Translations under genes and position numbers: made by a program
The notes under the pieces: generated by a model
Database searches by the model: none
Seen by the model: the letters and a program-made list of their open reading frames with translations, nothing else
What the model was told of the DNA's origin: nothing
DNA from: Flavobacterium bizetiae
GTDB lineage: Bacteria > Bacteroidota > Bacteroidia > Flavobacteriales > Flavobacteriaceae
Length of the DNA: 54,655 nt
Assembly (NCBI RefSeq): GCF_902804475.1
Contig: NZ_CADCSU010000174.1
Span: 1-54,655, forward strand
Direction of reading: 5' to 3'
Shown: positions 33,881 to 43,276 of the stretch, one piece after another
Layout: the number at the start of each line of letters is the position of its first letter
Numbering within the stretch: position 1 is the stretch's first letter

Positions 33881-35974
33881 TTATAGTCCTTGCGCCTGAA
33901 TTGCTGTAATAACTACTGTATTGATAATATCATCTACTGTACAACCACGGCTTAAATCGTTTACAGGCTTATTTAAACCTTGCAACATTGGACCAATAGC
34001 TAATGCTCCGGTTTCTCGCTGTACGGCTTTATAAGTATTGTTTCCTGTATTTAAATCAGGAAAAATAAGTACACTCGCCTGCCCTGCTACTTCAGAGTCC
34101 GGCATTTTGCTTTTACCAACTGCACGATCTACCGCGGCATCGTATTGAATTGGTCCTTCAATTTTTAGATCCGGACGTCTTTGTTTTACAATTTCGGTGG
34201 CGGTTCTTACTTTATCTACTTCATCTCCTTTTCCTGAAGCTCCTGAAGAATAAGAAAGCATTGCAATTTTTGGCTCGATTCCGAAAGCGGCACTTGATTC
34301 TGCAGATGAAATTGCAATTTCTGCCAATTGCTCTGCTGTTGGGTTTGGATTAATAGCACAATCCCCAAACACAGAAACCCTGTCTTCTAGGCACATGAAA
34401 AATACCGATGAAACTACAGATGAATTTGGTTTTGTTTTAATGAATTGAAGTGCCGGTAAAATGGTGTGTTGCGTAGTATGTGCAGCACCAGAAACCATTC
34501 CGTCAGCATGACCTTTATACACCATCATGGTGCCAAAGTAAGATACATCTTCCATTAAATCTCTTGCCATTGTAATACTTACATTCTTTGCTTTTCTAAG
34601 CTCATAATATGTATTGGCATAGTCCTCATAGAATTCAGATTCTATTGGGTTTATAATATTTACTTTTGAAAAATCAAGCGTAATACCTAGTTCTGTTACT
34701 TTATTTTCTATTTGCTTTTTATCACCAATAATCGAAATATCAACAACATTCATGTCCATCAATCTTGATGCTGCAACAATGATTCTCTCATCGTTTCCTT
34801 CAGGCAGAACAATATGTTTGCGATGCTGTTTAGCTCTTTTAACCATGTTGTATTGAAACATTTTTGGTGTCATACCTTCGGCTTCAAAAGTGATTAATCT
34901 TTCAGATAAAGCATCGTTATCAACGTATTTTTCAAAAGTACTAATCGAGGTTTCTATTTTATGCGTATTGTTGGCATAAATCTCTGATTTTATCTTCCCA
35001 ATTTTATTTGTAATATGATACGTTCCGCCATCAACAGCAATAATTGGTACGATGGCAGAAAGTCCTTCTATAAGTTTTAAAATACTCTCTTCCGGAACAA
35101 TATTTCCTGTTAGAATAATTCCTGAAATTGTTGGATAATTAGCTGATTCATTTGCCTGCAAAGCACCTAAAATAATATCTGATCTATCGCCCGGAGTAAT
35201 TACTAAGGCATTATCATGTAGATGCACTAAATAGTTATGCAATTGCATCGCTCCAACACTAAAATGCCCAATTTCGTTATTCAGATAATTACCTCCAAAT
35301 AATACTTTTGCATCAAGTTCATTAACAATTTCCTGCATTGTTGGATTGTTTAAACTTGATATCAGCGGAATTGTATTTACTAAAACATTTGCAGGTAAAC
35401 TTTTTTGCAGACTTTTAGTAACCAGTTCAATATTCTCGGGCTGTACTTTATTGGCAAAAACAGATAAAACCTCAACATCTTTTACTTTAAAAGAATCATA
35501 AACCAAATATAAATTATCAACTAATTCTTCTAAAGTTTTTCCAACTCCGGATGCCAGTATTATAGTAGGAATTCCGAGGTTTTTTGCAATTAAAACATTC
35601 AAATCCAATTCAATCGAAGTTCCTTCACCTGTAAAGCTTGTTCCTTCTACCAAAACAAAATCAAAGCGTTCTTCAAGCTTTTTGTATTTTTCGATAATAA
35701 GATCCAGGACCTCTCCTATTTTTCCTTTATTTTTCTTCTTGATCAGTTTGCTTTTCGTTATTGCATACGCATCTTCAAACTTAATATCCAGATTAAAATA
35801 CGACAAAACCGTTTCAATATGATTGTCTAATTCTCCATCAATAAAATCCTCTACAATGGGTCTAAAATAACCTACTTTAGCTGTCTTACCAATCAAAATA
35901 CTCATCAAACCGAGTGTAATAATTGATTTCCCACTATTATGGTCGCTTGTGGCTATATATACTGCTTTACTCAT
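33881..35974 (-). CDS. pta: Phosphate acetyltransferase (long form)
   Basis: This 697-residue cytosolic enzyme interconverts acetyl-CoA and acetyl phosphate. It is the long form, with three parts. The N-terminal P-loop-like BioD/AAA_26 domain has ATSDHNSGKSIITLGLMSIL. A DRTGG regulatory domain sits at about 210-330. The C-terminal PTA catalytic domain starts near residue 375 (HRKHIVLPEGNDERI) and includes YFGTMMVYKGHADGMVSGAA, SSVFFMCLEDRVSVFGDCAI and MLSYSSGASGKG. It is upstream of ackA, and the two are very likely co-transcribed. Confidence 0.97.
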   Translation of the reverse strand: MSKAVYIATSDHNSGKSIITLGLMSILIGKTAKVGYFRPIVEDFIDGELDNHIETVLSYFNLDIKFEDAYAITKSKLIKKKNKGKIGEVLDLIIEKYKKLEERFDFVLVEGTSFTGEGTSIELDLNVLIAKNLGIPTIILASGVGKTLEELVDNLYLVYDSFKVKDVEVLSVFANKVQPENIELVTKSLQKSLPANVLVNTIPLISSLNNPTMQEIVNELDAKVLFGGNYLNNEIGHFSVGAMQLHNYLVHLHDNALVITPGDRSDIILGALQANESANYPTISGIILTGNIVPEESILKLIEGLSAIVPIIAVDGGTYHITNKIGKIKSEIYANNTHKIETSISTFEKYVDNDALSERLITFEAEGMTPKMFQYNMVKRAKQHRKHIVLPEGNDERIIVAASRLMDMNVVDISIIGDKKQIENKVTELGITLDFSKVNIINPIESEFYEDYANTYYELRKAKNVSITMARDLMEDVSYFGTMMVYKGHADGMVSGAAHTTQHTILPALQFIKTKPNSSVVSSVFFMCLEDRVSVFGDCAINPNPTAEQLAEIAISSAESSAAFGIEPKIAMLSYSSGASGKGDEVDKVRTATEIVKQRRPDLKIEGPIQYDAAVDRAVGKSKMPDSEVAGQASVLIFPDLNTGNNTYKAVQRETGALAIGPMLQGLNKPVNDLSRGCTVDDIINTVVITAIQAQGL

Positions 35975-36022
35975 AATTTTATATTTTGAAACTTAACAAA
36001 TTTTTGAATTATATAATAAACG

Positions 36023-37093
36023 CTAAAACCAGCGTCTTTTTTTAAAATAAATAATCAGGGCAATTACAAGAAAAAACATTGCAATCATCACGCTGTGATA
36101 CCCATATTTATAGCGAAGCTCCGGCATATTTTCGAAGTTCATTCCGTAGACCCCAACAATAAATGTAAGCGGAATAAATATGGCCGAAATAATGGTAAGC
36201 GTCTTCATTATTTCATTCATTTTTCGGCTTTGTTCAGAAAAATAAAAGTTTGAAGCACTTTCTAGTGAACTCATATCAGACTCAATTTGCTCTAAAAGTT
36301 CTAAACTTTTTTGATGCAAACGAATGAAAAAACTAAACGTTTCTTTTTCAATTCCGTTATAAGTATCATCATCTTTAATTGTTTTTAAATAATACAACGA
36401 ATCCCTTAACGGAACTATTGAACGTTTTAAAAAATTAAAATTATCACGGTGATTTTCAATTTTTTCCAGAATAACGGGATCGGCTCCTTTTTTAGTCAGA
36501 TTGATTAATTCTTCGATCTTATCTTCTTCGTCTTGAATTGTAATGTAAAAATTCTCCATTACCGCATCTAACAATAAATACAGTAAATAATCGACTTTTT
36601 TGGTTCTTACAATTCCGGCATGAGTACGAAGACGCTCGCGAATATGAGTAAAAAAATCGCTTCTTTTTTCCTGAAACGAAATCAAAATTCCGTCTTTCAA
36701 AATAAAGCTAATTTGCTCAACGCTAATATTATCTGAATATTCAGAAGGCAAAAGCGATTTTATATTAAAAAACAAAATATCTTTTTGTTCTTCAAGTTTT
36801 GTTCTTTTGCTGGTATTTAAAATATCGGCTAATAAAAAATCATCCAGCTTAAAATGAGCACCAACTGTTTTAAGTAAGTTAATGTCATTTAATCCGTGAA
36901 TGTTGAGCCAATTATTTTTAGTATAATCAATACAAGTATTTAATGCTAAGACACTGAATTTTTCATATTCAATAACATCTGCATCATCATATACAAAAAG
37001 TTGCATCTCGGTTTTATGCTCTTTTTGTGTGCCAGTATACTCTAAAGTAATGTGTTGCAGCTTACGTCCTTTCTTGTATTTGATCTTTCTCAT
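36023..37093 (-). CDS. corA: CorA-family magnesium/cobalt transporter
   Basis: This 356-residue inner-membrane channel has a large N-terminal cytosolic alpha/beta domain with a long helix (around residues 170-290), followed by two C-terminal membrane helices. The selectivity motif YGMNFENMPE lies in the loop between them, and the tail ends in basic KKRRWF. The features and length are standard. The gene is 48 bp upstream of pta on the same strand but functionally unrelated; the dnaK terminator lies just upstream of it, so it starts a new unit. Confidence 0.95.
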   Translation of the reverse strand: MRKIKYKKGRKLQHITLEYTGTQKEHKTEMQLFVYDDADVIEYEKFSVLALNTCIDYTKNNWLNIHGLNDINLLKTVGAHFKLDDFLLADILNTSKRTKLEEQKDILFFNIKSLLPSEYSDNISVEQISFILKDGILISFQEKRSDFFTHIRERLRTHAGIVRTKKVDYLLYLLLDAVMENFYITIQDEEDKIEELINLTKKGADPVILEKIENHRDNFNFLKRSIVPLRDSLYYLKTIKDDDTYNGIEKETFSFFIRLHQKSLELLEQIESDMSSLESASNFYFSEQSRKMNEIMKTLTIISAIFIPLTFIVGVYGMNFENMPELRYKYGYHSVMIAMFFLVIALIIYFKKRRWF

Positions 37094-37205
37094 GCAAAAA
37101 TATTTACATAGTAATATTACGAAAAAGAATTCGAACAGTAAATGACATTTATCATTTTGTAGTAATCAAGCCCCAAATAACAGCAGTAGATACAACAAGA
37201 CATAA

Positions 37206-37236
37206 AAAAAGCCGAATCATTTCTGATTCGGCTTTT
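37206..37236 (-). terminator. Intrinsic terminator after dnaK
   Basis: GCCGAATCA and TGATTCGGC form a perfect 9-bp stem with loop TTTC, flanked by A and T runs, just past the dnaK stop. Confidence 0.92.
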
Positions 37237-37255
37237 CATTATCATTAAAGAAGAA

Positions 37256-39136
37256 TTATTTTACTTCTTCGAATTCAACGTCTTCAACATTGTCTCCAGA
37301 TTGCTCTTGTTGTGGAGCAGCTTGTTGACCTTGTTCACCTTGAGCATACATAGCTTCTGTAGCTGTTTTCCAAGCTGCATTGATGTTGTCAAGAGCAGTT
37401 TGAATAGCTGGAATGTCTTGAGATTGGTGAGCCATTCTCAATTCAGTTAAAGCGTACTCAACAGCAACTTTGTGATCGTCAGCTAATTTGCTTCCTAACT
37501 CTTTCAATTGACTTTCTGTTTGGAAAATCATGCTGTCAGCTTCGTTTAATTTCTCAGCTCTTTCTTTAGCTATTTTGTCAGCATCAGCATTAGCTTCAGC
37601 ATCTTTTTTCATTTTTTCGATTTCTTCAGCTGTTAAACCAGAAGAAGCTTCGATACGGATATCGTGAGATTTTCCAGTTCCTTTATCAGTTGCAGAAACT
37701 TTGATGATACCATTCGCATCGATATCAAAAGTAACCTCGATTTGAGGAACTCCTCTTGGTGCTGGTGGAATACCATCTAAGTGGAAACGACCGATAGTTT
37801 TGTTATCAGCAGCCATTGCTCTTTCTCCTTGTAATACGTGAATTTCAACAGATGGTTGAGAATCAGCAGCAGTAGAGAATACTTGAGATTTTTTAGTTGG
37901 GATAGTTGTGTTAGACTCGATTAATTTAGTCAATACACCACCCATAGTTTCGATACCTAAAGAAAGAGGCGTTACGTCAAGTAACAATACATCTTTTACA
38001 TCTCCAGATAAAACTCCACCTTGAATAGCAGCTCCAATAGCAACAACCTCATCAGGGTTAACACCTTTAGACGCTTTTTTACCAAAGAATTTTTCAACTT
38101 CGTCAGCAATTCTTGGCATACGAGTAGAACCTCCAACAAGAATAACTTCGTCGATATCAGATGTAGATAAACCTGCATCTTTTAATGCTTTAGCAACTGG
38201 CTCCATAGAACGTTTTACTAAAGTATCAGATAATTTTTCGAACTGTGCTCTAGATAATTTTTTCACTAAGTGTTTTGGTCCAGAAGCAGTAGCAGTTACG
38301 TAAGGCAAGTTGATTTCAGTTTCAGCAGAAGATGATAATTCAATCTTAGCTTTCTCTGCAGCCTCTTTCAAACGTTGCAATGACATTGGATCTAAACGTA
38401 AATCAATACCTTCTTCAGATTTGAAATCGTCAGCTAACCAGTCAATAATAACTTGGTCAAAATCATCACCACCTAAGTGAGTATCACCATTTGTAGACAA
38501 TACTTCGAATACACCGTCTCCTAATTCAAGAACAGAGATATCAAAAGTACCTCCACCTAAATCGTAAACAGCAATTTTTTGATCAGTTCCTTTTTTATCT
38601 AATCCGTAAGCTAAAGCTGCTGCTGTAGGCTCATTGATGATACGCATAACTTTAAGACCAGCAATTTCACCAGCTTCTTTAGTAGCTTGACGTTGTGCAT
38701 CGTTAAAGTAAGCAGGAACAGTAATAACCGCCTCAGTTACAGTTTGACCTAAATAGTCTTCAGCAGTTTTTTTCATTTTTTGAAGTGTCATTGCTGACAA
38801 TTCTTGAGCAGTGTATAAACGACCGTCAATATCCACACGTGGAGTATTGTTGTCACCTTTTACAACACTGTAAGGAACTCTTTTTGCCTCTTCTTGAGTT
38901 TCAGCAAAAGTGTGTCCCATAAAACGTTTAATAGAAGCAATCGTTTTTGTAGGATTCGTTACCGCTTGTCTTTTTGCAGGATCACCCACTTTAATTTCTC
39001 CACCTTCAACAAAAGCGATGATAGATGGCGTTGTTCTTTTTCCTTCTGCGTTAGGAATAACAACTGCTTCGTTACCTTCCATTACAGAAACACAAGAGTT
39101 CGTCGTACCTAAGTCAATTCCGATTATTTTACCCAT
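37256..39136 (-). CDS. dnaK: Molecular chaperone DnaK (Hsp70)
   Basis: This 626-residue ATP-dependent chaperone has an N-terminal nucleotide-binding domain (IIGIDLGTTNSCVSVMEG, AVYDLGGGTFDISVLELG, VILVGGSTRMPRI), an inter-domain linker DVLLLDVTPLSLGIETMGG and a substrate-binding domain. Its C-terminal tail is Gln- and acidic-rich (QEQSGDNVEDVEFEEVK), as usual. The gene is alone, without grpE or dnaJ. Upstream are a sigma-54-like sequence on the minus strand (39188-39203) and a structured RNA candidate (39320-39397). Confidence 0.98.
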   Translation of the reverse strand: MGKIIGIDLGTTNSCVSVMEGNEAVVIPNAEGKRTTPSIIAFVEGGEIKVGDPAKRQAVTNPTKTIASIKRFMGHTFAETQEEAKRVPYSVVKGDNNTPRVDIDGRLYTAQELSAMTLQKMKKTAEDYLGQTVTEAVITVPAYFNDAQRQATKEAGEIAGLKVMRIINEPTAAALAYGLDKKGTDQKIAVYDLGGGTFDISVLELGDGVFEVLSTNGDTHLGGDDFDQVIIDWLADDFKSEEGIDLRLDPMSLQRLKEAAEKAKIELSSSAETEINLPYVTATASGPKHLVKKLSRAQFEKLSDTLVKRSMEPVAKALKDAGLSTSDIDEVILVGGSTRMPRIADEVEKFFGKKASKGVNPDEVVAIGAAIQGGVLSGDVKDVLLLDVTPLSLGIETMGGVLTKLIESNTTIPTKKSQVFSTAADSQPSVEIHVLQGERAMAADNKTIGRFHLDGIPPAPRGVPQIEVTFDIDANGIIKVSATDKGTGKSHDIRIEASSGLTAEEIEKMKKDAEANADADKIAKERAEKLNEADSMIFQTESQLKELGSKLADDHKVAVEYALTELRMAHQSQDIPAIQTALDNINAAWKTATEAMYAQGEQGQQAAPQQEQSGDNVEDVEFEEVK

Positions 39137-39187
39137 TTTTTATATATTTAATTTTGATATACTAATTTATAACTCAGGTGGCATAAG

Positions 39188-39203
39188 TCAATCTTTGTGC
39201 CAA
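39188..39203 (-). promoter_or_regulatory. Sigma-54-like promoter candidate upstream of dnaK
   Basis: On the minus strand TTGGCACAAAGATTGA keeps the TGGCAC-N5-TTG pattern of the -24/-12 sigma-54 promoter, with A in place of the usual C at the -12 GC. It would give a leader of about 40 bases. An alternative near-match to the TAnnTTTG box, TTACTTTG, lies about 15 bp further upstream. Neither is proven. Confidence 0.35.
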
Positions 39204-39319
39204 TATAAAAAACCAAAGTAAATTGTCAGTTTTCCTGTCGGCACAATAAAAACAATCTGACAACATGACATTTTTAAAACCTGACATTCGTGGCATATCA
39301 GTACTTTACGTGTCATTAT

Positions 39320-39397
39320 CAGGAGCTAATCCCGCTCTCCGCTATATCTTTTATGCCGAACGCCGGCACAAAAGGATGCCGCTGCTATCGGGGCTAG
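39320..39397 (-). ncRNA. Candidate conserved structured RNA, copy B (upstream of dnaK)
   Basis: Read on the minus strand it starts TAGCCCCGATAGCAGCGGCA and ends TAGCGGAGAGCGGGATTAGC plus TCCT, matching the ends of copy A at 11390-11533. Between them CTTTT pairs with AAAAG, and a tight hairpin TGCCG-GCGTT-CGGCA caps the stem. It lies between the divergent dnaK and ATP-grasp genes, so it cannot be a 3' tail of a neighbouring mRNA; it could be a small RNA of its own or part of the dnaK leader. It may correspond to Rfam Flavo-1; not tested. Confidence 0.62.
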
Positions 39398-39534
39398 GAC
39401 ATCTGTTTTCAAAATAACATTAATACAATAACCAATAAATAAAAAACGCCCACACCTCGCTTCTACTATTGTTCTACATCAGAATTGTAAAGTTAGGAAT
39501 TTTACGCCTCTCAAAATATTTATAAGAAAAAGTT

Positions 39535-39542
39535 TATATTTG
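39535..39542 (+). promoter_or_regulatory. -7 box upstream of the ATP-grasp gene
   Basis: TATATTTG matches TAnnTTTG exactly; the ATG follows at 39607, giving a leader of about 58 bases. Confidence 0.5.
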
Positions 39543-39606
39543 AAAAATATTAAAATGATATTTTACTTATCATAAATTTCAGCCATAAAATAAGAACACT
39601 TACCCA

Positions 39607-40344
39607 ATGAAAGCATACATTCAAACAGACAAATCCGGAAACTATTATAATGTAAACGCTTATGTTGCCAACGAGGGCTTTCAAACTTTAGGCTGGGAAA
39701 CCGAAAAATATTTTTCAGTAGAGGATATTGAAGACAACGATCCGGAAAGTTTAATTGTTGGCGGAATTGGCAATGTGAGAAAACGACTGGAAAAATTTGG
39801 AATCGAGCGACCTTCAAACGAAATAGACTATCCTAAAGAATTAGAAAAATACTTAGGCAGAAAAGTTTGGGTTGCTACAATTGAAGAAATATTTGCAGAC
39901 GAAAGAAATTGGAATATTTTTATAAAACCAAAAAAAGAAACCAAAAAATTTACCGGAAAAGTCGTTAAAAACTATAAAGACTTTATTGGAATAGTTGACA
40001 ATGACAACCCTACTCAAATTTGGTGCTCTGAAATAGTCAATTTTAAAACCGAATGGAGATGTTTTATAAGATATGGAGAAATTCTAGACATAAGACAGTA
40101 CAAAGGTGCCTGGGATTCTAAACTCGACTTGTCTGTAATTAAAAATGCCATTAAAGATTTTAAAAGTGCTCCGGCTTCATACGCTTTAGATTTTGGAATA
40201 GACGACAATGATACTATGAAATTAGTAGAAATAAATGACGGTCATTCGTTAGGAACTTACGGAATAAGCCCTACAAATTATGCTAAGTTTTTATCTGCGA
40301 GATGGTCAGAACTCACAAAAACAAAAGATTATGCTCACTTTTAA
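39607..40344 (+). CDS. ATP-grasp domain protein (DUF4343-like)
   Basis: This 245-residue cytosolic protein resembles the small ATP-grasp family that includes DUF4343. Lys-rich NWNIFIKPKKETKKFTGKVV corresponds to the nucleotide-binding strand region, TEWRCFIRYGEILDIRQYKG to the central sheet, and DFGIDDNDTMKLVEINDGHS carries the Asp/Glu/Asn metal ligands typical of ATP-grasp enzymes. Such enzymes join a carboxylate to an amine or thiol through an acyl phosphate; the substrate here is unknown. It stands alone with its own promoter box, divergent from dnaK. Confidence 0.78.
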   Translation: MKAYIQTDKSGNYYNVNAYVANEGFQTLGWETEKYFSVEDIEDNDPESLIVGGIGNVRKRLEKFGIERPSNEIDYPKELEKYLGRKVWVATIEEIFADERNWNIFIKPKKETKKFTGKVVKNYKDFIGIVDNDNPTQIWCSEIVNFKTEWRCFIRYGEILDIRQYKGAWDSKLDLSVIKNAIKDFKSAPASYALDFGIDDNDTMKLVEINDGHSLGTYGISPTNYAKFLSARWSELTKTKDYAHF

Positions 40345-40471
40345 AATTACTGTTTTAAATGGAGATTCTGATTGCTAATTTATTTTCTGCTAAATTAAAA
40401 TTTCAGCAATTGATTTGGAAATTGAAACGAAAATCAGAAAGCATCAAATAATAAAAAGCACAACAAATGAA

Positions 40472-40984
40472 ATGAATTTACACAACCTCTATGTTTTAAT
40501 CATAATACTGTTTGTAAACCTATCTTTTGCACAGACATTAAAAATAACTGACTTTAGAAAAATAATTAATTATTCTAATGCTAGCGAGCATAAACAATTA
40601 TCATCAAAAGGTTTTAGATTGCTAAATGATTCAATATCGACCTATCACAAGAAGTTTAAATTCAACAATCCAGAAACAAAAGAAATAGTGGAGTTAACAT
40701 TGATAACAGACAAAGAAGGTGGAAAATTCTCAAGTGTAATCTATTTTTTGCCAACTGAATTTACTTATAAAAATTTCATCTCAACATTGCCAATATATAA
40801 ATTCAAGTATAGTAAAAGAAATGTATGTTATCAACTGCCAACAAGCTCATATTCTGGCGAGAATATTTATCTTAACGGTTTAATACAACTTGATGAAAAA
40901 AAATACTACTCTTTAAAATACGATCATTACGTAGACAAAGCTTTATCTGTACCAACAATTGAAAGCATAACGAAACCAAATTAA
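40472..40984 (+). CDS. Exported protein of unknown function
   Basis: No family recognised. From ATG at 40472 the product is 170 residues with signal peptide MNLHNLYVLIIILFVNLSFA before QTLK. The frame is open back to 40415 (TTG), but the added residues are hydrophilic and would bury the signal. The mature part has alternating charged and aromatic stretches (LPTEFTYKNFISTLPIYKFK) and a single Cys. It lies between the ATP-grasp gene and another exported unknown on the same strand; gaps of 127 and 64 bp leave operon structure unclear. Confidence 0.7.
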   Translation: MNLHNLYVLIIILFVNLSFAQTLKITDFRKIINYSNASEHKQLSSKGFRLLNDSISTYHKKFKFNNPETKEIVELTLITDKEGGKFSSVIYFLPTEFTYKNFISTLPIYKFKYSKRNVCYQLPTSSYSGENIYLNGLIQLDEKKYYSLKYDHYVDKALSVPTIESITKPN

Positions 40985-41048
40985 ATTCCAGCGTTTCTAT
41001 TTTAAACAAAAACTACCAAATCTCAGTAAAACGCAAAAATTAGATCTA

Positions 41049-41639
41049 ATGAAAAAGATATTCTCACTACTTTTTATTCTCTTCCAAATTACCATTTACG
41101 TGCAAGCACAAGAATTAAAAGATGATTTTAATGTCATTATTAGAACCGAAGAAGGCGATTTAAACAATGATGGCTTAGTAGATAAAGTATTTATCAAAAT
41201 GGATACAATAGATAATACACAGCCTTTAAAATTAGAGATCTATTTTTTACAAAAAAACGGAAAATATAAATTAAACGTAGCCACAAAAAAATTAATGGAA
41301 GCCCAATATCCAAACGGAAAATATGGTGGGAATCAAATTCCTGATGTAATGATTGAAGATGGCAATTTGATTTTATATTCTGAAATTGGCAAAAACCACT
41401 TTTCGCATCTCTTTAAATTTAAAAATGGCTATTTTGAATTACAAAAAATATCAAATGTGGTTTGGGATGGCCAAAACTTAACCACCGAAACGGATTTTAA
41501 CCTATTATCAGGACAAAGAACCGAAATAACAAAAGCACTAGGTTCTGAAAAAATAGTCAAAAAAACATCAAAAAAAATCACGGTAAAACCGTTACCAAAA
41601 ATTGACAATTTTAGATCTTTTAATAGTAAATTGAATTAA
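41049..41639 (+). CDS. Exported protein of unknown function with calcium-loop-like motif
   Basis: This 196-residue protein has signal peptide MKKIFSLLFILFQITIYVQA. Immediately after it, TEEGDLNNDGLVDKVFIKMD resembles a D-x-N-x-D-G calcium loop as seen in dockerin or FG-GAP/VCBS-like repeats, followed by beta strands (LKLEIYFLQKNGKYKLNVA). It contains an FSHLFKFKNGYFELQKIS segment typical of small beta-sandwich exported proteins in flavobacteria. Function unknown. It is an independent gene or linked with the preceding exported unknown. Confidence 0.75.
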   Translation: MKKIFSLLFILFQITIYVQAQELKDDFNVIIRTEEGDLNNDGLVDKVFIKMDTIDNTQPLKLEIYFLQKNGKYKLNVATKKLMEAQYPNGKYGGNQIPDVMIEDGNLILYSEIGKNHFSHLFKFKNGYFELQKISNVVWDGQNLTTETDFNLLSGQRTEITKALGSEKIVKKTSKKITVKPLPKIDNFRSFNSKLN

Positions 41640-41743
41640 AACAGCCAAAAACTTATACAATATCCGAACTAAATTTTAAACAAAAAACATAAACTCAAAA
41701 CAATCTAATTTATTAACTGAAAGTCTTCAAAACAAATAAATAT

Positions 41744-41751
41744 TATATTTG
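41744..41751 (+). promoter_or_regulatory. -7 box upstream of the DUF4369/TlpA gene
   Basis: TATATTTG matches TAnnTTTG and ends 31 bp before the ATG at 41783. Confidence 0.5.
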
Positions 41752-41782
41752 AAATATTCAAACCTCTTTCAAAACTAAACCA

Positions 41783-43270
41783 ATGAACCTCTTTCGATCT
41801 CTTGTAATTTTACTGCTTCCCTTATGCTTAATGGGCCAGACGAAAAAAGATAATATAAAAATTATCGGGAAAATTGATGGCAAAATTCCTGATATCATAG
41901 AATATACGTTACCCATAAACGGGATAGATTTCTTTGGATTTACAGATTCTGTTCAGCCGGATGCTGCGGGTAATTTTCAAATAAATCTTCCTTTAAATAA
42001 AACTGCTTTCATCGATTTATCAAACAAATACAAATCATTCGGAACTTTAATCGCAGAACCCGGAATGACTTATAAAGTTTATATCAATACCGAAGCCCCC
42101 GAAAACAAATTTCGCATAGAATCTCAAAACCAAAAAGGACAATCATTATACAATCAGATTCCTAACCGAAGCATGATTGTTGGAGGACATTTTGAACTTG
42201 AAACAAAAAGTTATATCAAAGACAGTATTCCGTCTGAAATAAAACACAAATTAGAAAAAAGTAAACAAACAGAATTAGAAGGTTTTAAACAATTATTAAA
42301 AGATAAAATCATTTCTAAAAACTTTTACAATCTTGTACAGACAGATCGTGATTACTTTTATAAAGGCGCACAAGGAAGTCTTGCATTTATAAATTACTTA
42401 AATTCAGCTTACAAAGAAAACAAACTAAGTCCTGCACAATACAAAGAACTCTGGGCAGACATTTTTCAGTCAAATCCCGTTACCAATCCTGAACTTTTAA
42501 GCTCTCCATGGTTTTATTTTTACGTCGAAAATTATTTACGTTATAAAGAATTAATTATTGAGGGAATAGATATTGCATCACTACAAGAATTTAATAAGCA
42601 AGGACTAATTCATACTCATAATATTGCTAATGCAAAAAAATATTTATCCGGACCTCAACTCGAATATTATTTTGCAGCTTATCTCTATTATGAAGCAATC
42701 AATAAAAACTACGAAAAAGAACTGATTGCGCTTTTTGAGCAATTTAAAAAAGAATATCCTGCAAGCACTTACACTCATTTTCTGGAGCCTGTGATCATCC
42801 CCATTTTGGCATTTCACAAAAAACAGGAAGAACCTTTAAACGAGAAAATTAAATTCATAGATAATGCTGCAAACATCAACTCCGTAAAAGAAACCATAAA
42901 AGGATTAAACGGAAAACTATTTTATGTCGATATCTGGGCAACGTGGTGCGGACCGTGCAAGGCAGAGTTTAAAGACAATGCCAAATTATACCAATTACTA
43001 AAATCAAAAAACATTACCATGGTTTACATTTCTATAGACAAAGAAAATCGTGAAGCGCAATGGCGAGAAATGAGTCATTTTTATAATCTTGAAGGAAATC
43101 ATATTCGCGCAAACGAAAAACTAGACGCTGATCTACGAAATTTATACGGCAATCCGTCTCTTGCAATTCCGTGGCATTTTTTAACGGACGAAAACGGAAA
43201 CATTATTAAAAAAAATCTAAGTGGTCCATCTGACATCGAAAACTTAGCAAAACAACTCAATGAAAATTAA
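41783..43270 (+). CDS. TlpA-family thiol-disulfide protein with N-terminal DUF4369-like domain
   Basis: This 495-residue exported protein has signal peptide MNLFRSLVILLLPLCLMG and a beta-rich N-terminal domain (residues ~25-115) like DUF4369. A long helical middle (about 140-345) is followed by a C-terminal thioredoxin fold with WATWCGPCKAEF (Cys389, Cys392) and cis-Pro463 in AIPWHF. Bacteroidetes encode many such multi-domain TlpA proteins; they keep exported cysteines reduced or act in maturation. It lies 6 bp before the antiporter gene, so the two are likely co-transcribed. Confidence 0.9.
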   Translation: MNLFRSLVILLLPLCLMGQTKKDNIKIIGKIDGKIPDIIEYTLPINGIDFFGFTDSVQPDAAGNFQINLPLNKTAFIDLSNKYKSFGTLIAEPGMTYKVYINTEAPENKFRIESQNQKGQSLYNQIPNRSMIVGGHFELETKSYIKDSIPSEIKHKLEKSKQTELEGFKQLLKDKIISKNFYNLVQTDRDYFYKGAQGSLAFINYLNSAYKENKLSPAQYKELWADIFQSNPVTNPELLSSPWFYFYVENYLRYKELIIEGIDIASLQEFNKQGLIHTHNIANAKKYLSGPQLEYYFAAYLYYEAINKNYEKELIALFEQFKKEYPASTYTHFLEPVIIPILAFHKKQEEPLNEKIKFIDNAANINSVKETIKGLNGKLFYVDIWATWCGPCKAEFKDNAKLYQLLKSKNITMVYISIDKENREAQWREMSHFYNLEGNHIRANEKLDADLRNLYGNPSLAIPWHFLTDENGNIIKKNLSGPSDIENLAKQLNEN

Positions 43271-43276
43271 TCCATA

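Larger units (their letters stand above)
39137..39606. other. dnaK/ATP-grasp divergent intergenic region
   Basis: No protein gene is seen here. It holds the dnaK promoter region, the structured RNA copy B and, from 39400 on, AT-rich sequence leading to the promoter of the ATP-grasp gene. A minus-strand frame crossing 39563-39817 and a plus-strand frame crossing 38910-39221 are shadows of the flanking genes. Confidence 0.7.

Noticed and set aside
38894..39221. Plus-strand frames opposite the dnaK N terminus
   Set aside because: They are antisense to the highly conserved dnaK nucleotide-binding domain and show no protein features of their own.
39607..40344. ATP-grasp protein as part of a defence or RiPP system
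   Set aside because: No precursor peptide, nuclease or transporter genes lie nearby; neighbours are dnaK and small exported unknowns.
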